Positions 42,502 through 53,721 are shown, counted from the stretch's first letter. The stretch: 64,000 bases of DNA from Anodontia alba (GCA_964016985.1 OZ024828.1:28464581-28528580), one strand, 5' to 3'. Numbers and translations: made by a program. The notes: generated by a model from the sequence alone, not told the origin.

Positions 42502-43150
42502 ATCCCCTCGAATTCCTATGATAATTTGATTATATTGAATCCCTATATTAACCTTTTCCACTCTCTGGGCTAATTCAGCAGACGACAAGTTTATGACATT
42601 TTTCTTGTTTTTCCTAGAAAACAGGATTTGATATTACATGCAAATTGTCTCTAATGGAGACAATTTGCATAAAATGTCAAATCCTGTTTTCTGGGTATAA
42701 TAAGAAAAATATTTCTATATGTCGTCTGCTGAAAATTTTACCCAGAGTGCTTAGCGTTAAGACCTCAAGGGGACTAGATACACTTTGTAGATTTTCCGCC
42801 ATTTTACATGGGAGATAACTTTTTGACTTTCTGTTTCCTCACCTGCATGCCATGCCTCTTCTAAAAGGGGTCTACTCTAAAAGGAAATAATTTGCTGCCA
42901 ATCCCCATTCGAATCCTTTTGATAATTTGATTATATTAATACCTTAAGTGGACTAGACACATTTGGTAAATTCTGGTATGTTTACAAGGGAGATGATTTT
43001 TGTGAAATTCTGGTTTGCTCTCCAGCACACCATGCCTCTTCTACTCTAACAGGAAAGAATTTGCTTCCTTTGGGTGCAAATTCTTTCCTGTTAGAGTAGT
43101 CCCTTTTTAGAAGGGAGAAAAAAAAATTGGCAGAATAGTCACCCCTGAAG
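42502..43150 (+). repeat. Tandem duplication carrying two family I elements
   Basis: ATAATTTGATTATATT with similar flanks appears at about 42520 and 42919. GGACTAGATACACTTTGTAG and GGACTAGACACATTTGGTAA, plus CATGCCTCTTCTA, also appear twice. The first copy lost the right hairpin arm (stops near 42898). The second has a good hairpin (AACAGGAAAGAATTTGCTTC with complement, 43043-43105). Confidence 0.75.
42548..42760 (+). mobile_element. Family H element, best preserved
   Basis: TTAACCTTTTCCACTCTCTG and ACCCAGAGTGCTTAGCGTTAA are the termini. The inner arms GCAAATTGTCTCTAATGGAG and GACAATTTGC form a perfect centre, and CAGCAGACGAC and GTCGTCTGCTG sit near the ends. It lies within the first copy of the duplication and is absent from the second. 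Confidence 0.9.
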
Positions 43151-43239
43151 GTGTATTTATCCCCCTTTATTCACAGTTTCCCTATAACAAACAAATAAAT
43201 TAAACGGAAACGATAATATTGGTTTGGAGGTTTTCGTTT

Positions 43240-43583
43240 GACTATCTATGTCTGCCATGTCACCAAGATGCTTTGCAAACAAAATCGTCTGCGGAGAACT
43301 TCAAGTGGAAAACCGCTCCCAGAATGATCCAAAGAAAAGCTACAAGGATACCATGAAAGCCTCCCTCAAGGATTGCAACATACCTTCACCCCAAAGTCTT
43401 GGGAAGAGACTGTACGTGAATGACCAGAGTGCTTCATCGGAAATAGAGCAGATGGTTACTAAGCAAAGATAATCTGCAAAGCTGAGAGAAAGCGCGAGTA
43501 GCGGAAAGCCAGAGCCAGTGCATTTTCATCCGAAGAATCTCCAGTGAAGCTTTCTTGCACAATATGCATCAGATATTTCAGAG
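43240..43583 (+). mobile_element. Non-LTR retrotransposon remnant: ORF2 C-terminus
   Basis: GELQVENRSQNDPKKSYKD, TMKASLKDCNIP and, in another frame, LSCTICIRYFRD match the C-terminal tail found after reverse transcriptase in many invertebrate non-LTR elements, including the final zinc-finger-like CxxC. One frameshift (near 43400-43450) and a TAG break it. The tail is cut short by a MITE-M at 43584. Confidence 0.7.
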
Positions 43584-43796
43584 ATAACCTTTGTCATGCT
43601 GAATAAATTAAGATGCCACGCCCACTTCTAATTTCCAGCCAATCAGATTACTTGATCCGGGTTTTTGATAGAAATTCACATCTTTAATGACAAACAGTGC
43701 AGAACCAGATCAGTTGGCTTCTTCAGAAGCCATCTGATCTCGATCTACACTGTTTGCTAAGACAGGGCATGTGGTGTTTAGCAAGAGAAGGGTTAA
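43584..43796 (-). mobile_element. MITE-M copy
   Basis: ATAACCTTTGTCATGCTGAA, TAAGATGCCACGCCCACTTC, the hairpin GATCAGTTGGCTTCTTCAGA and GCAAGAGAAGGGTTAA follow in inverted family order. Confidence 0.85.
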
Positions 43797-44032
43797 GACT
43801 GGACTAATCTGTTATCAAAGAACACACGAAAAGCAATGGCAATGCGGTCACCAGAGTTGCTGGTAGTTAGACAATGACAGAGGAAAATCAAATAATACTA
43901 TGTCTGTCGCCGGGTCCGTCGTGGTCCAATTTGTGGTTTTCTAGAGCTCTGGGCCCAGTTGTTCAAAACTAACTTCGTCCTTAGTTAACGTATCGTTAAA
44001 ACTTTGATCATTAAATATGGCATATATGCTAA

Positions 44033-44092
44033 TATTTTTGCTGAAAAAATGGGAGTAGCTTTTGCTACTCGCATTTCTTTTCAGCAAAAATA
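44033..44092. repeat. Hairpin
   Basis: TTTTTGCTGAAAAAATGGGA, GTAGC pairs with GCTACTCGCATTTCTTTTCA, GCAAAAA around TTTT. Confidence 0.8.
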
Positions 44093-44241
44093 CCTGTGAA
44101 TTAGATATTGTACTTACTAGAACAGTTAACATTTTGACTACTAACGAGCTCGTTCAGCTTACGATGCATTGAACAAGTGGGCCCAGATTGCTAGTCGCCA
44201 TTGAGCCCTCTGCTTTGTTTCATCATGGTGTTTGCAAGTAC

Positions 44242-44339
44242 GAGTCAATAAGTAACCAGCCTAACTTATTTCTGGTTGAGATCCACCTCTCCTTTTTCGG
44301 AAATGGGATAGGCTGGTTATTTATTGACACGCCCTCGTA
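44242..44339. repeat. Inverted repeat element
   Basis: ACGAGTCAATAAGTAACCAG, CCTA pairs with ATAGGCTGGTTATTTATTGA at about 40-bp separation. Confidence 0.7.
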
Positions 44340-45391
44340 TATATGATTTACTGTGCCGTTTCACTCATGGGGTAGAGAAGCTCAACACTAACCAAGAACA
44401 AATTTGTATGCTCAACAAAATAAATAAAGGGTCACCAGTTTCAGTTTCCCGTTGATTAATATTCAAATGCAATCCATCTGTTGGTAAAATTATTCAGTGG
44501 GCAATACTGCTATTTGCAAGCCGATTTCAATATGCTCAACATATTAGCAATATGTTTAGCTACCAAGTGTCAATGGCGTGAATATTGTCAGCTTAGAAGA
44601 TTCTGAGAAAAATGGGAATTTCTGAAAAATGACTTTTTACTCCAAAATGATGTTTTTTTCAGAATATCTGAATTTTTCTATTTTGAGTCAAAACAATGAT
44701 TTATTCCAAACACAGTCTTGCAAATTCCATTTTCTTAGGGAAAAGACACACAGATGTGCACCGAGAAGGAGGTCTACCCTTTAAGAGATTAAAATTGCCT
44801 CGTTGATTCCTCATAGACCGTGAATAATCTATAGAGGGTACCTGTAGGAAAATGTGAGTTTCGTGATTGAATTTAAAACTTTCTCTATGATTTATTCACA
44901 GTTTGCATTCAAGACATTACTTATCATGTTCAAATGTCAATTTTCCAATTTTGGGTAAAAAGTAGCATTGTTTACGAATTTTAAAATGAAAAGGTTCATT
45001 TAAAAATTTGTTGTTGGAAACACTCCTTTTCGGGTTCCACTTTCAGAAACAATCAGCAATATTTCAATACCTTCTGTGGTTTGCCCATAGATTCGGTTAA
45101 AATTTGCATATATATGGAAAATTGCACTAAATGGCACTTAAATTATTTTGTTGAGTATATTTTGGGGCTGAATCAAAACTAAGGACGAGGTTTTGCGTGA
45201 GTGAAATTAATTTTACGTCCCACTCCTGTAGTTTTTCTGCTGACCGTTCCAAGACGTTTCTTTTCGTTCATTCGGTGACTCGAAGCTATGCTTCGTGATT
45301 GTCAAGTATAGTGTCGCTTGTAGACAGCAAATAGCATTTCGAAAAACAACGCTAAAACTATCAAGCCTTACGCCCCACATAGTGGATCTGC
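44340..45391. other. Intron or intergenic sequence, little recognised
   Basis: Near 45237 a short stretch (TGCTGACCGTTCCAAGACG, GCTATGCTTCGTGATTGT) resembles the region around 2515-2650, including part of the minisatellite unit. Nothing else could be named. Confidence 0.45.
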
Positions 45392-45602
45392 TAGACTGAC
45401 TCCAATCTACAGTGACTAAACATTTTTTTCTTATAATCCTGTTTGAAAATCCACAAATACAACCAAAATAATATCATGACTATAAAGGCTGGTCACTAGT
45501 GACCAGCCTTTATAGTCATGATTATTTTGGTTTTATTCAGTGGATTATCAAACAGGATTATAAGAAACAAATATTAAGTCACTAGAGACTGGAGCCAGTC
45601 TA
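45392..45602. mobile_element. Palindromic MITE-like element, 211 bp
   Basis: TAGACTGACTCCAATCTACA and GACTGGAGCCAGTCTA form the ends. The inner arms CATGACTATAAAGGCTGGTC and complement are perfect around ACTAGT. Only one copy is in the window. Confidence 0.8.
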
Positions 45603-46058
45603 TGGATCTGTTAAAACTGTGTATATCCAGATCAAAAATCGCAGAGCGCAATACAAGGTCTGTATAGTTTGCAAATAAAATGGCACGGAAAAATCCCGTT
45701 ATTTTTTCCCATTAAATATAATAGAAATAGGCGTGTGCAGTAGTATACATCGGATGGAAAGTTTAATATCTGTCTGCGGTTTTAAATCAGTGTTTAAAAT
45801 ATTCAACGTTTTGTATTGTATAAAACTTTATATTCTTAAACTGCAATATCTTTTTTTTTATTTCTCGACCGATTTAGATCATATTCATCAAAATTTACGC
45901 GATGATTTAGCACTCTTTCACTGCATATTTGAAAACATACGTTGCATTCAGATGGGTCTTTGCCTGTACGTAATAGTCAAACCTTACCAATTTTCTGGAA
46001 TACATACATCCAGTTATGAGTGGCATCCAGAAATTGTTGTTTTATTTTTTCACAATAA

Positions 46059-46110
46059 CATATGTTGTGGGTACACATTCTTCTTTCTAATGGGTACCCA
46101 CAGTGTATAT
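46059..46110. repeat. Palindrome with MITE-A-like core, shortened
   Basis: ATATGTTGTGGGTACACATT and AATGGGTACCCACAGTGTAT pair around a short loop that lacks the GAACCGCCTC part. Confidence 0.7.
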
Positions 46111-46230
46111 CTTTGTTGAGTAATGAGTTATCATATTGAATTGGTTTGCCTGTAAGAATTGTATTGTCTATAACTATAGCTAAGAACTATAATACAGTTT
46201 ACATAGGTGTGTTAACGTACTATAAAGACG

Positions 46231-46430
46231 TTTAACCTTTTCACCCCTGACTTTCTGAAATGGACTCTTCAATCTCTGAATTTGGACAAATCTATTGTTG
46301 CAAATAGGGGTTTCAGTCTAAATATCAATTAGAGAATGGCATCAGTGTAGACTCTGATACGAGCCGTCTCATCTGGACCTGCACTATTTGCAAAGGTGTC
46401 TATTGGTCTGCTGGGATGAAAAAGGTTAAA
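46231..46430 (+). mobile_element. MITE-K copy with hairpin variant
   Basis: TTTAACCTTTTCACCCCTGA and GGGATGAAAAAGGTTAAA are clear terminal repeats. The internal CAGTGTAGACTCTGATACGA, GCCGTCTCATC is the GAGACGGC-type cassette. Confidence 0.88.
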
Positions 46431-46589
46431 GTGGTCGAAAAGAGTAATGTTTAGCCTGTAGTCTTGTTCACATATGTAAATAAGGTGGTTTTTATCTCGG
46501 AGTGTCTGATATACTGATTACAGACATTTCACATCTAACACTATATTATTATGAAAAGGCAATATATATGACGTGAGCAGCGAAAGAAA

Positions 46590-46805
46590 AAGGCTCATGC
46601 GCCATAGGCGGCCAAAACGAAGGCCCTGACTAGCCTGCCTATTTGCAATATCTGATCAGAGACTTCGTTGTCCCATTATGCTGTCCTGGATACCGCCAAA
46701 TATGAAGAGGAACAGAGAATGCCCAGATCAGACTGCGAATCTGCGTAGTCTGATCTGGGCCTTCACTGTTCGCAAATGCGATAAGGTTCCTTTGTCTTGC
46801 AATAC
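46590..46805 (+). mobile_element. Family G element
   Basis: GGCGGCCAAAACGAAGGCCC, a weak first hairpin, then GCCCAGATCAGACTGCGAAT and CGTAGTCTGATCTGGGCCTT as the strong second hairpin. Confidence 0.75.
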
Positions 46806-47009
46806 GCAAGAGCCTCATACGTTGATAAGTTCACTGCAAATTGTACTTGGGTGAATTTGCATCACAGATTAAATGTGAGAACCCTTCCCTAATTGCAGAT
46901 CTCAAGACATGAAGAGCAGTTTCTAACCGCATGCGCAATATTGTTGGTGCAGACCGCAGAACAGTAGACCTACCGTATTCATTCTACATATTCGTACAGA
47001 CATGCCTGA

Positions 47010-47200
47010 TGATAATAATCATTTGGTGTTTTACGTCCCTTTCAACATTATTTAAGTCATATCGAGACGATGGAAGGATGATAATGAAAGGCTCTGTGCA
47101 ATGTAGCGCCATGAAGTCAATAACTAAATTCCGCCTCCAACGGGATTCGAACCCGGGACCTCGTGATCCAAAATCGGGAGCGCTAGTTCTCTCAGACACC
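47010..47200 (-). mobile_element. SINE-2, full-length with target-site duplication
   Basis: The 191-bp body is flanked by exact 13-bp CAGACATGCCTGA repeats (46997-47009 and 47201-47213). On the minus strand it has a tRNA-like head with B box CGGGTTCGAATCCCG, then ACTTCATGGCGCTACATTGC, and the tail GTTGAAAGGGACGTAAAACA. Confidence 0.9.
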
Positions 47201-47348
47201 CAGACATGCCTGAAGAAACAGAGCAGTACAGTTACAGATCAACCACCACAGAACGTAGCGTCAGATCAGGGTCTAAACTGATCGCTATACTCATCCATCA
47301 GTATTTGGACACACCAACAGGTAGGATCAAAGCACTGACAGCACTGTT

Positions 47349-47723
47349 GGGCCGATTGTCTTTGAGTATAGGGTGGGGAAATGGTCCTGAACGGAGACTA
47401 GACTGTTTCATTTAACCTTTAACTTCCTGCTGTTTAAGCAAACAGTACAGACCCTGATCAGACGCCGCATGTTGCGGTGTCTGATCTGTCTGTACTGACT
47501 GCGAATGTCCCAACAGCCCCAGTCCAGATTTTACAGATAACCCTCTATCAACAGCACTTTGATGTCACAGCGACAATAATAGCGCAGCTTTAAATAACCG
47601 TTACCTCGATTTCGTCTAACGCGCGGGTTTGATTACATTGGTCAATGATAATCACATGGACAACTACCTTAAGGAATTTTTGGTGTTTGCATACTATTAC
47701 GGCTCGATTGTAAACAATCGACC
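47349..47723 (-). mobile_element. MITE-C copy with hairpin cassette
   Basis: GGGCCGATTGTCTTTGAGTA and GTAAACAATCGACC are termini. The cassette lies at 47440-47505, and GGTCAATGATAATCACATGG is the inverted CACGTG block. Confidence 0.85.
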
Positions 47724-48049
47724 AAAAAATAGACTTGTTCAAATTTAGGACAACTGTGGTGAAGTGTTACAGTGTCCGAATATTTAGGGTATAAACATTA
47801 CTCCATGCTTCTTATTTATGATCTCCTGAAGTAAAATGATATCTTGACGCTGCATACATCCATTTACAGAAGGGAGAGAAGAAACATTTTGACAGAGTTA
47901 CTTGCACTGAAAGTGTACCCATTTCTCTTAACTCGACGCATTATTGGTGCTGTTGATTATGTTGAAATTAATGTTGTGCTTTGTTACTCAATTTTACGAT
48001 TTTCTAGTTTAGAGGGAATATAATACTTTTAGGAGAGATTACTGTGTCA

Positions 48050-48150
48050 GATTTACCTCCCGTCTGAAAATGGATCAACTATAAACGGAAAGAATTTGCT
48101 CCAAAGTAGAGCAAACAAGTACTTCCTATTAGAGCAGACCCATTTTTGGA
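48050..48150. repeat. Family I hairpin, degraded
   Basis: AACGGAAAGAATTTGCTCCA, AAGTAGAGCAAAC and TTCCTATTAGAGCAGACCCA keep the arms but with several mismatches. Confidence 0.7.
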
Positions 48151-48288
48151 TGTGGCAGGGAAGCAAATTATTTATTTTATTATTTTTAAAGCAGGCCCGT
48201 TTTCGAAAGGAGATTGTTGTGCTGGAAAGGAAGCAGGAAGTAATAAAAACTCTCTCCGCCCTTGAAAAAAATGACAGAAAAGCTACCA

Positions 48289-48566
48289 CATTACGAAAAC
48301 ATGCCTATATAATTTTGACCCCCTTAAACCCCACTTTTATATAGTAAAACTGGGGTTTACAGGGGTATACATTATTTTTCTTATTTCTGCTCAAAATATA
48401 GATTGTGGGTACTCGTTAGAACCGCCTCACCGAGGCGGTTCTAACGAGTACCCACAATCTATGTTTTGAGCAGAACTATGAAAAATATCAGAATTTTTTA
48501 TCCGAAAATTTTCGTTTTTTGGTGGTAAAATTTTTAGTATATTTGAATAGGCATGTTTTCGTAATG
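48289..48566 (-). mobile_element. MITE-A copy, complete
   Basis: Ends are CATTACGAAAACATGCCTAT and GGCATGTTTTCGTAATG. The central palindrome is almost perfect, with one change at CTCACCGAGG. Confidence 0.93.
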
Positions 48567-48708
48567 AATTTCAGAAGGTGTGCAGGCAATTATACTTGAA
48601 GTCACCAAAGTTATTCATGTATCCTTTGTATAAAATCTACCTGGAGTACCTATTCCCTTTAAACACGACTTATATTTTTACACGCCCGAATGCTTTTTTA
48701 GCCTCTTC

Positions 48709-48925
48709 ATGACAAAACCAACAAAATAGCATGTGCGCCCAGCGAAGATTCAGATCAGCCTGGGCATCCGCCCAGTCTGATCAGAGTCTGTGCTGTCCGC
48801 ATGAAGAAAGCTTGGGTCCTTAACTACCCATTAAGCGCACAGCGAAGACTCTGATCAGACTGGGCGGATGCCCAGGCTGATCTGAGTCTTCGCTGGGCGC
48901 ACATCCATTTTGTTAGTTTTGTCAT
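48709..48925 (+). mobile_element. Family F element, best preserved
   Basis: ATGACAAAACCAACAAAATA and ATTTTGTTAGTTTTGTCAT give outer inverted ends. Two good hairpins lie inside (GAAGATTCAGATCAGCCTGG and GAAGACTCTGATCAGACTGG with complements). Confidence 0.85.
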
Positions 48926-49070
48926 CAGGTGATTCATTTGGTGTTTAAATATTTAGCGTTAATACGGTAGGATATTGGTTTGTGCTTTTGTCTGACGTGC
49001 CTCTGTCTTACAGAAGCTATTTTGCAACGCAGCAAGAATATAATAAATTATTCTCCAAGACAAACAGCCC

Positions 49071-49281
49071 TTTAACGCTTCGCACTTTGGGTAAAAATAT
49101 GAGCAGACGACATTTTTAAATATGTTTTCTTATTTCACCAGAAAACATGTTTTGACATTTCATGCAAATTGTCCATAGGAGACTATTTGCATGAAATGTG
49201 GAAACCTGTTTTCTGGGAAAAATAAGAAGAATATCACAAATTTGTAGTCTGCGGAATTCGCCCAGTGAAAGGTAAAAGTTA
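49071..49281 (-). mobile_element. Family H element
   Basis: TTTAACGCTTCGCACTTTGG, GAGCAGACGACATTTTTAAA and the inner CATGCAAATTGTCCATAGGA mark an inverted copy. Confidence 0.82.
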
Positions 49282-49349
49282 ATAAAAGTAAAAGCGTCAT
49301 TGTAACAGAAAATCTATTACATTCAAATGAGTAAACCAAGAAAACTCTT

Positions 49350-49564
49350 TTATATCGCTTTGCATGTTGGGTAAAACTTTCAGCAGACGACATTTTGAAA
49401 TATTTCGCCTTATTGTTTTCACTCAGATAAAGAGGATTTCGCATTTCATGCCTTATGAGACATTTTGCACAAAATGTAAAACCTTATTTTTCTGAAACAT
49501 AAAGAAGAAAAACATTCTGAATTATCGTCTGTTGAAATTTCTATGCGGCATGTAAGCGTTCAAA
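49350..49564 (-). mobile_element. Family H element, second in tandem
   Basis: TTTCAGCAGACGACATTTTG and TTATCGTCTGTTGAAATTT flank eroded arms. It starts about 70 bp after the previous copy in the same orientation. Confidence 0.75.
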
Positions 49565-49870
49565 ATTGCTGTTTGCGCATTTCCTTGAAAATAACTTAGT
49601 GCAAACTGACGCACTTTTAAAATAAATGAAGTTTCTTTCGAGAGTTTAATTAGTTTTGTCATGATTGGCATATTTGATTCAATTTTCGAGTCCCTAAAAT
49701 CAGTCTTTCCCTACAAGTATAGATGCGTTAAGACAAAATAACTTTTAATTTGCTCTCAAAAGACACGTGATTTCCTCCATTTTTTTGTTTGTTTCGAAAC
49801 TGCAATGGAAAATCCCTTTTGCAGAAGGAGAGTAGGAGTGCTTCGTTGGGTTGAAAGAGTACGATACACC

Positions 49871-50100
49871 TTAACCCATTTAAGCCTAGCGTCACATAAA
49901 AGGGACATGGGCAAACAGTGTAGACCCAGATCAGACGCCGCAGAACGCGGCGTCTGATCAGGGTCTACACTGTTTGAATTAAGGTTAGAAATGTCCACAA
50001 AACATGATAGTAACAAAAACCAATCAGACACCCCTTATATAGGAAATGGATCTGTCCAAAGAGTGAAGGTAGAAGAGTCCACTCGGCATAAATGGGTTAA
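49871..50100 (+). mobile_element. MITE-B copy, complete, with hairpin cassette
   Basis: TTAACCCATTTAAGCCTAGC and CGGCATAAATGGGTTAA are termini. The cassette at 49913-49976 is nearly perfect (GATCAGACGCCGCAGAACGC). Confidence 0.92.
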
Positions 50101-50196
50101 ACATTTGACGTTATTTTGCCAGAAGGGGACAATTCAGTTAGCAGATCGGGAAGTGCCTGCATAGTATGTGAACCTTTTCAAAACTGGAGGTTAATC

Positions 50197-50389
50197 TTAA
50201 CCCATTTATGCCGAATGAACTCTTCTACCTAAGATCTTTTGGACAGGACCATTTCCTACGTAAGGGGTCTCTGGTTAGTTTTTATTATTATCATATTTTG
50301 TAGAAATTTCTGGACGTAATGCAAACAGTGTAGACCGTTATCAGACGCCGCGTTCTGCGTCTCCTTTATGGGACGCTGGGCTTAAATAA
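50197..50389 (-). mobile_element. MITE-B copy, inverted relative to the previous one
   Basis: TTAACCCATTTATGCCGAAT and GGGACGCTGGGCTTAAATAA are termini. Half the cassette is deleted (GATCAG arm missing after CGCGTTCTGCGTC). Confidence 0.85.
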
Positions 50390-50458
50390 AGTTCCAGTAA
50401 TTATGCATATGCTCCTACAGTGCTGTGGTGACTTTGTTTAAGACGGTTTGATTGGCTT

Positions 50459-50757
50459 GTTTATTTGTGTTCAGGTTTTACGACCCAGTCAACCCAATGG
50501 GGTCATGTCGAGCGCGGTCAGTTTACCTAGCCATGCACACTTTTACTGGGCATGCGTAGTCCTCTAAGCGGTACGGTAAAACAATATTGTGCACATTCTT
50601 TCGCTAGGAACCGACAAACTGCCCTTCTTGAATCAGCGGAAGGAAGAGTATTTCATAGTAAGTCTCCACGAAAGAATGTTGTCGACCCGTCGAAGGTCGA
50701 ACCCGCAACCCTCCTGATCTTCAGTCGGACACGCATCCAACTGAGCCACCTAGGATG
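50459..50757 (-). mobile_element. SINE-1 copy, nearly full length
   Basis: The tail TTTGTGTTCAGG, body GGGGTCATGTCGAGCGCGGT and head CATCCAACTGAGCCACCTAG are present. The B-box region CGAACCCGCAACC is mutated, and no clean duplication was seen. Confidence 0.88.
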
Positions 50758-50947
50758 CTTGGTTAAATTGGGAATATGTACACTGAAAGCATTTCAGTCA
50801 TTCCTGGACTTTTTTTTGCTGCGTATTAATTTAGCTAACCGTAAACCAGTAGCTGGTATAATGTTTCATCTTCAATCTTCAATGCTTCCATTTCAGTGCA
50901 GAAAAAGCCGCCAGTGGAATTGAGTTTAAGCAAAGACTCCCTAAAAT

Positions 50948-51030
50948 CACAAGAAAAAAACAAAAACAAAAAAAAAAAAAACAACAAAAAACAAAAACAA
51001 AACAAAACAAAAAACAAAAAAAAAAACAAA
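50948..51030. repeat. (CAAAAA)-rich low-complexity tract
   Basis: A run of AACAAAAACAAAAA-type units of varying length. Confidence 0.9.
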
Positions 51031-51049
51031 AAACATAGTAATAGCTTGT

Positions 51050-51284
51050 GAACCTCTCAAGGCTAATTTAGCAGACGAGAAACCAAATTATAGTTTTCCT
51101 TCCTACCCACCACTCCCTCCCCCACACAAACCAATTAAAATGATAGGATTTGACATAAGATGCAAAATCTTCTACTGAGAAGACAATTTGCTAGAGATGT
51201 TAAAGCCTATTTTCTAGGCAAAATAAGAAAAACTATTTCAAAATGTCTTCGGCTGAAAGTTTATCCAGCATGCATAGTGTTAAT
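51050..51284 (+). mobile_element. Family H element with insertion
   Basis: AATTTAGCAGACGAGAAACC and AAATGTCTTCGGCTGAAAGT are eroded ends. A C-rich CACCACTCCCTCCCCCACAC stretch interrupts the left arm. Confidence 0.7.
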
Positions 51285-51407
51285 TAAAACGAGTATTACA
51301 TGTATAAAGGTAAGATACATAAAAATGTGAAATTTATTCTTCCTGTAGATAAGTCGTTTTGATTTCAACTAAACAATAATGACATTTTCTTATTGCTCTA
51401 GTACAAC

Positions 51408-51474
51408 ATATGCTGTGGGCACTCATTAGAAACGCCCCTAGATGGCGCTTCTTATGTGTATACACGACATATGC
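51408..51474. repeat. Palindrome with MITE-A-like core, 18 bp left of a MITE-A
   Basis: ATATGCTGTGGGCACTCATT, AGAAACGCC and GGCGCTTCTTATGTGTATAC, ACGACATAT pair imperfectly. Confidence 0.7.
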
Positions 51475-51491
51475 TTTACTGAAGAAATCGA

Positions 51492-51768
51492 CATTACGAA
51501 AACACACCTATTCAAATATACAGGAAATTTCACCTCAAAAACTGAAAATTTTCAGATAAAAATTCTGATATTTTTCATAATTCCGCTCAAAAAATAGATT
51601 GCGGGTACTCGTTAGAACCGCTTCGCCGAGGCGGTTCTAACGTGTACTCACAATCTATGATTTGTAGCAGAAATAAGAAAAATATTGTATATCCCTGGAA
51701 ACTCAAGTTTTACTATATAAAAGTGGGGTTTAAGGGGGTCAAAATTATATAGGCATGTTTTCGTGATG
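51492..51768 (+). mobile_element. MITE-A copy, complete
   Basis: CATTACGAAAACACACCTAT and GGCATGTTTTCGTGATG are termini. The central palindrome is slightly worn (GTTAGAACCGCTTCGCCGAG). Confidence 0.92.
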
Positions 51769-51925
51769 GAGCTATCAAGTTTATCTAGAGATACGTAAGC
51801 CACAGTGTATTAGTATATAATAGAGGGAATGAGGTAGATGAGATTAAAATAGATTGACGTATTACATAAAAAAAAACAACATAAAAACAACAAAAAATTG
51901 AACTTTTGAATTAAAATCTTTGACT

Positions 51926-52140
51926 TTACCTATTTAAGCCTAGCGTCCAATAAAAGGGACATTTACGACAGTGTAGACTCAGATCAGACGCCGCAGAACG
52001 CGGCGTCCGATCAGAGTCTACACTGTTTGTATTAAATTCAGAACTTTCTACGAAGCATAATCATAATAAAATTAACTAGACACCCCTTATATAGGAAATG
52101 GACCTGTCCAAAGAGTTGAGGTAGAAGAATCCACTCGCCC
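51926..52140 (+). mobile_element. MITE-B copy with hairpin cassette
   Basis: TATTTAAGCCTAGCGTCCAA, the cassette at 51963-52028, GACACCCCTTATATAGGAAA and AGAATCCACTCGCC follow. The terminal TTAACCC parts are lost. Confidence 0.85.
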
Positions 52141-52467
52141 AATACCCTTGCAGTCTCCTGTTTTCACTGTATATTTAGGAGAACAGATAGTCGGGGTATA
52201 CAGTCGATTGACGTGTTAACGTAATGATTCACACCATGTGACCGCTAAGGAAATTCTAAGTAATCACAAGTCCACTTGCAGAGACTTGTTAACGTAATGA
52301 TTCTCAGCTAAGAAGATTAAAAAAAAATCACAAGTTTACTGCTTTTTGAATTAATATAAGGATATTGGTTTTGTATTTTGTCTCTAAGAGTTGTTCTGCA
52401 ATTCCACTGGGAATGCATTGCATTGCTCTGAAATCATCCATTACGTAGGCAGTGTCAAATTAAAAAG

Positions 52468-52680
52468 TGCCTTCGTAATTGCGCAAAATGCGCAGATTCA
52501 GATCATCTTGCGCATGCGCAATGATTCATCCGGGCATTTGCTCTCCATTTCAATATTCCAATCCAATGATTCTCTTAGCGGACAGTAAAGGCCCTGATCA
52601 GACTGCGCGGATGCGCAGTCTGATCAGGGCCTTTACTGTCCGCATATGCCCGAAGTCACGTTTTCGCATGGCACTGCCCA
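52468..52680 (-). mobile_element. Family G element, well preserved
   Basis: Hairpin one is around TTGCGCATGCGCAA. Hairpin two is GCGGACAGTAAAGGCCCTGA, TCAGACTGCGCGG with a near-perfect complement (52570-52645). Confidence 0.85.
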
Positions 52681-52689
52681 TATGGACTC

Positions 52690-53721
52690 GATGCTCTTTC
52701 GAACATAAACGAACTGAGAATATTTTGTATTCCAATTAGTTAACCATGGGAACTCATTCTCATATTACCATATGCCAGTTTCCATAAAGGAAATAAATGT
52801 CCATACCATGCGAAAATATATTTTCAACGCCTATCGGGACTGCACAGACGCTGACATGCAAGCGGACCCACGCAGTCGCATTGGATGTTACAAATGGCCC
52901 GACAACAACAGGTGACCACGGCAACAAGAATAGGCAAGTTAACTGCGCAGCTCAGCTGGACCTTCGTTATTAGCATATGCCCCTAGCAACTTTTTCGCCT
53001 GATGTGGCTTAAATGATTGCATTCTAAAAACTGGTCTTGCAAGCGGTATTGTAGAGTGCACTAATGTGCCACGTAATTATGCGATACTGAGCGCGTGGAA
53101 ATGCCCCTTATGCTATTAAAATAGTAAAGTCTGTATTGACTGATTTAGAGTCGTTATTAACGAGGGTCATCCAATAAATAGTGAGAATTTTCATTGAAAT
53201 CTTGTTGGTCATTTTTTTTCTTCTGTCAAACTTAACACATGCGTGGCAAATCAAGTGGTGCATAAAATTATATACATGTATCCCAAATTTTCATCTGACT
53301 GAAGATTTTCCATCACTTGGCAACGAAAGAACGTGAACAAAATTAACCTGACCGGACTTCTAAAATCCGTTGTCATGGTTATTGGCACCTACTTACTAAA
53401 AAGATGGTTGGCTTACATATTGAATATTGAAACGGAATTAGAAATGAGGTTGTGCGTAGGAATAAAACGTTTGCTGGATGTGGTGGTGACTGTTGAGTAA
53501 CAGAGTCATGGAACGTGCGTAAGTACAAACATCCTGATGTCGCATGGTTGCTAGGCAATCAGCGATAATTAAACATACACATATTGAACAGTTTAGACAG
53601 AACTAAACACAAAACTGAACCGTTGACTGAACACATAAAATGTAAAAACATGTTAACGGGGACACTTAAAGTGAAAGGTACATGTGACATTGATGAAGAC
53701 TGTATTTGAAATGAATGACCC
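52690..53721. other. Sequence with one family G fragment, otherwise unrecognised
   Basis: A family G end lies near 52930-53005 (GGACCTTCGTTATTAGCATA, TGCCCC). No gene or other repeat was recognised. Confidence 0.5.

Noticed and set aside
43248..43472. Independent host gene of 74 codons
   Set aside because: It matches the tail of non-LTR ORF2 and continues in another frame, so it is a retrotransposon remnant.
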